From positions 1 to 64,000 of the forward strand of contig NZ_LLWK01000027.1 of the NCBI RefSeq assembly GCF_001529295.1: 64,000 bases of DNA. The letters run 5' to 3'. The DNA is from Flavobacterium sp. TAB 87 (GTDB lineage: Bacteria > Bacteroidota > Bacteroidia > Flavobacteriales > Flavobacteriaceae). The notes beneath the pieces are model-generated. The model was not told the origin of the DNA, made no database searches, and worked only from the letters and a program-made list of their open reading frames with translations. Both the position numbers and the translations under genes were made by a program. Position 1 is the first letter of the stretch. Every line of letters begins with the position of its first letter. This document shows positions 62,666 through 64,000 of the stretch, piece after piece.

Positions 62666-63589
62666 TTATTCTATAATTCTCATTCCTTCGTCGTTCACCT
62701 TGCAAACATGAATTTCATAAGGCAAACTCATTTTGTCATAAACAGCGCACATGGCTGCTGCAATTTTATCTGCATTTTCTTTTCCTTTGCTTAATGCAAA
62801 AATAGAAGGTCCAGAACCTGAAATTCCAGAACCCAACGCACCATGCTCGTAAGCAGTTTGCTTAATTAGGTCAAAACCGGGAATTAAAACGCTTCGCAAA
62901 GGTTCTACAATTTCATCGTGCAGCGAGCGACCTATTAGTTCGTAATCTTTGGTGTATAAACCAGCAATCAAACCCCCCACATTTCCCCACTGGGTAATCG
63001 CACTTTTTAAGGAAACAGTTTGTTTTAATACAGAACGTGCGTCAGAAGTTTTTAGTTCAATTTGCGGATGAATCACAGTAGCGTACAATAGCGACGGACT
63101 TTCAATTTTAATAATATCTAACGGCGACGAACAGCGAACTAGAGTAAAGCCACCCAATAGGGCAGGAGCAACGTTATCTGCATGCGCATTTCCTGAGGCT
63201 AATTTTTCGCCTTGCATGGCAAATTTTACCAATTCTTTTCGGGTAAACGGTCTGCCTAATAATTCATTAGCACCAAAGACAGCACCAGCCGAACTCGCAG
63301 CACTGCTGCCAATTCCGCTACCAGCTTTGATGTGTTTGTATATTTCTATTTCAAAACCAAAATCAGCGTTAACTTCTTCTAACATCGCTAATAAGGCAAC
63401 ACCAGCTACATTTCTTTCTGTTTCAAGTGGCAAATCGGCTCCTTCTATTTTAGTAATTCTAATACCTTTTTGGGTTGATTTTCGAATAATCATCTCGTCG
63501 CCCACATTATCCAAACACAATCCTAGGACATCAAATCCGCAAGAAAGGTTCGCAATAGTAGCTGGACAAAAAACTTTTATTTCATTCAT
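62666..63589 (-). CDS. thrB: Homoserine kinase
   Basis: 307 residues, GHMP kinase fold. It phosphorylates homoserine with ATP before threonine synthase. The N-terminal VFCPATIANLSCGFDVLG, the ATP loop KAGSGIGSSAASSAGAVFG at 88-106, and the C-terminal GALGSGISGSGPSIFAL motif 3 are complete. It lies between thrA (77 bases) and thrC (68 bases). The thrA-thrB gap holds a small GCGGT/ACCGC hairpin at 63627-63645 that may tune expression of the downstream genes. Confidence 0.94.
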   Translation of the reverse strand: MNEIKVFCPATIANLSCGFDVLGLCLDNVGDEMIIRKSTQKGIRITKIEGADLPLETERNVAGVALLAMLEEVNADFGFEIEIYKHIKAGSGIGSSAASSAGAVFGANELLGRPFTRKELVKFAMQGEKLASGNAHADNVAPALLGGFTLVRCSSPLDIIKIESPSLLYATVIHPQIELKTSDARSVLKQTVSLKSAITQWGNVGGLIAGLYTKDYELIGRSLHDEIVEPLRSVLIPGFDLIKQTAYEHGALGSGISGSGPSIFALSKGKENADKIAAAMCAVYDKMSLPYEIHVCKVNDEGMRIIE

Positions 63590-63666
63590 TATAATATAGG
63601 TTCAGATTGGCAAATTTTCGTTTTTGGCGGTTTTACTTTTACCGCTGCCGCGTTATTTTTGTCTTT

Positions 63667-64000
63667 CTAGTTATTTCCAATTCTTATTACATCTGCAAAA
63701 ATCCCTGAAGCCGTAACAGCTGCACCAGCACCTGCGCCTTTTATCAACAAAGGTTGGTCAACATAACGATCTGTGTAAAATAGAACAATATTGTCTTTTC
63801 CTTCCAAATTGTAAAATGGATGGTCTTTCGGTATAAATTCTAAGCCAACACTTGCTTTTCCATTTTCGAATGTTGCTACATATTTCAATCTAGAATCTTT
63901 GCTTAAAGCTTCTTTATAAATCGCTTCAAAATGAGCTGCATTTTTAGTTAAAGAAGCAAAAAAATCATCATTATTTGTGGTTGCCAAACAGGCTGCAGGC
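63667..64000 (-). CDS. thrA: Bifunctional aspartate kinase/homoserine dehydrogenase (C-terminal end only)
   Basis: The last 110 codons of a gene that continues past the window edge; the frame is open to base 64000. The sequence FENGKASVGLEFIPKDHPFY, then LEGKDNIVLFYTDRYVDQPL and IKGAGAGAAVTASGIFADVI is the C-terminal homoserine dehydrogenase region of ThrA. The upstream aspartate kinase and ACT domains are outside. A TTG at 63987 is not a real start. Position before thrB and thrC supports the threonine operon. Confidence 0.9.
   Translation of the reverse strand, partial: PAACLATTNNDDFFASLTKNAAHFEAIYKEALSKDSRLKYVATFENGKASVGLEFIPKDHPFYNLEGKDNIVLFYTDRYVDQPLLIKGAGAGAAVTASGIFADVIRIGNN

Noticed and set aside
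1..64000. CRISPR array, prophage, insertion sequence or intact defence island
   Set aside because: No regularly spaced repeats, transposase, integrase or phage structural genes were recognised on either strand. The closest thing to a toxin-antitoxin system is the decayed HEPN/MNT pair.

Overview
The window looks like chromosome from a Flavobacterium-type member of the Bacteroidota (Flavobacteriaceae). The DNA is AT-rich. Many start regions carry the Bacteroidota -7 element TAnnTTTG. Several small families seen mainly in flavobacteria are present (DUF6146, DUF6787, DUF6095, DUF6048, DUF6452, DUF6642), and there are secreted proteins of the type IX secretion (T9SS) kind. I recognise no rRNA, tRNA, CRISPR array, prophage or intact insertion sequence. 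Most of the window is ordinary, densely packed core genome; the unusual material is a set of decayed genes, one dispersed hairpin repeat and some candidate regulatory sites.

Layout. 1-4718: the N-terminal 1,572 codons of a giant secreted, glycine-rich, multi-Ig surface protein on the minus strand, followed by a sparse 800 bp region. 5.5-12.1 kb: lolD, small flavobacterial membrane and lipoproteins, the serine genes serA and serC, and a LuxC-like acyl-CoA reductase divergent from a ferredoxin. 12.3-16.3 kb: ychF, a YihY membrane protein, an FMN reductase and pncB. 16.4-21.5 kb: topoisomerase IV parE and parC with a decaying HEPN/MNT-type pair between them. 21.5-24.9 kb: a lipoprotein di-heme peroxidase with an imelysin-like N-terminus, and a PhoX-like phosphatase. 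25-32 kb: exonuclease and DUF294 pair, TerC, small proteins, murQ and a ZIP transporter. 32-44.5 kb: rRNA and other methyltransferases, paired DUF6452/DUF6048 envelope proteins, a lone histidine kinase, cysM-cysE, an Smr protein, a duplicated-domain lipoprotein and a cysteine desulfurase. 44.5-51.4 kb: tsaC, then an envelope glycan cluster (GT4, DUF5672, Kdo-kinase-like, GT9, LtaS-like) next to an acyltransferase pseudogene. 51.5-60.5 kb: dapD, a PAS protein, ruvX, mqo, a 46-residue protein, ybaB, an S9 peptidase, a cystathionine beta-synthase-like enzyme and a shattered LamG/T9SS pseudogene. 60.5-64 kb: DUF6642 and the threonine genes thrC, thrB and the 3' end of thrA.

How the genes fit together. 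Amino-acid metabolism is well represented: serine (serC, serA), cysteine (cysE, cysM and a CBS-like enzyme), lysine/diaminopimelate (dapD) and threonine (thrA-thrB-thrC). A second theme is the cell envelope: lipoprotein sorting, the surface adhesin, murQ muropeptide recycling and lipopolysaccharide-core-type glycan enzymes. I found no clearly new multi-gene system. The observations most worth following are the two-copy hairpin element whose stem changes are compensatory, the eroding HEPN/MNT pair between the topoisomerase IV genes, the imelysin-peroxidase fusion next to PhoX, and an FNR-type palindrome ahead of an aerotaxis-like PAS protein.
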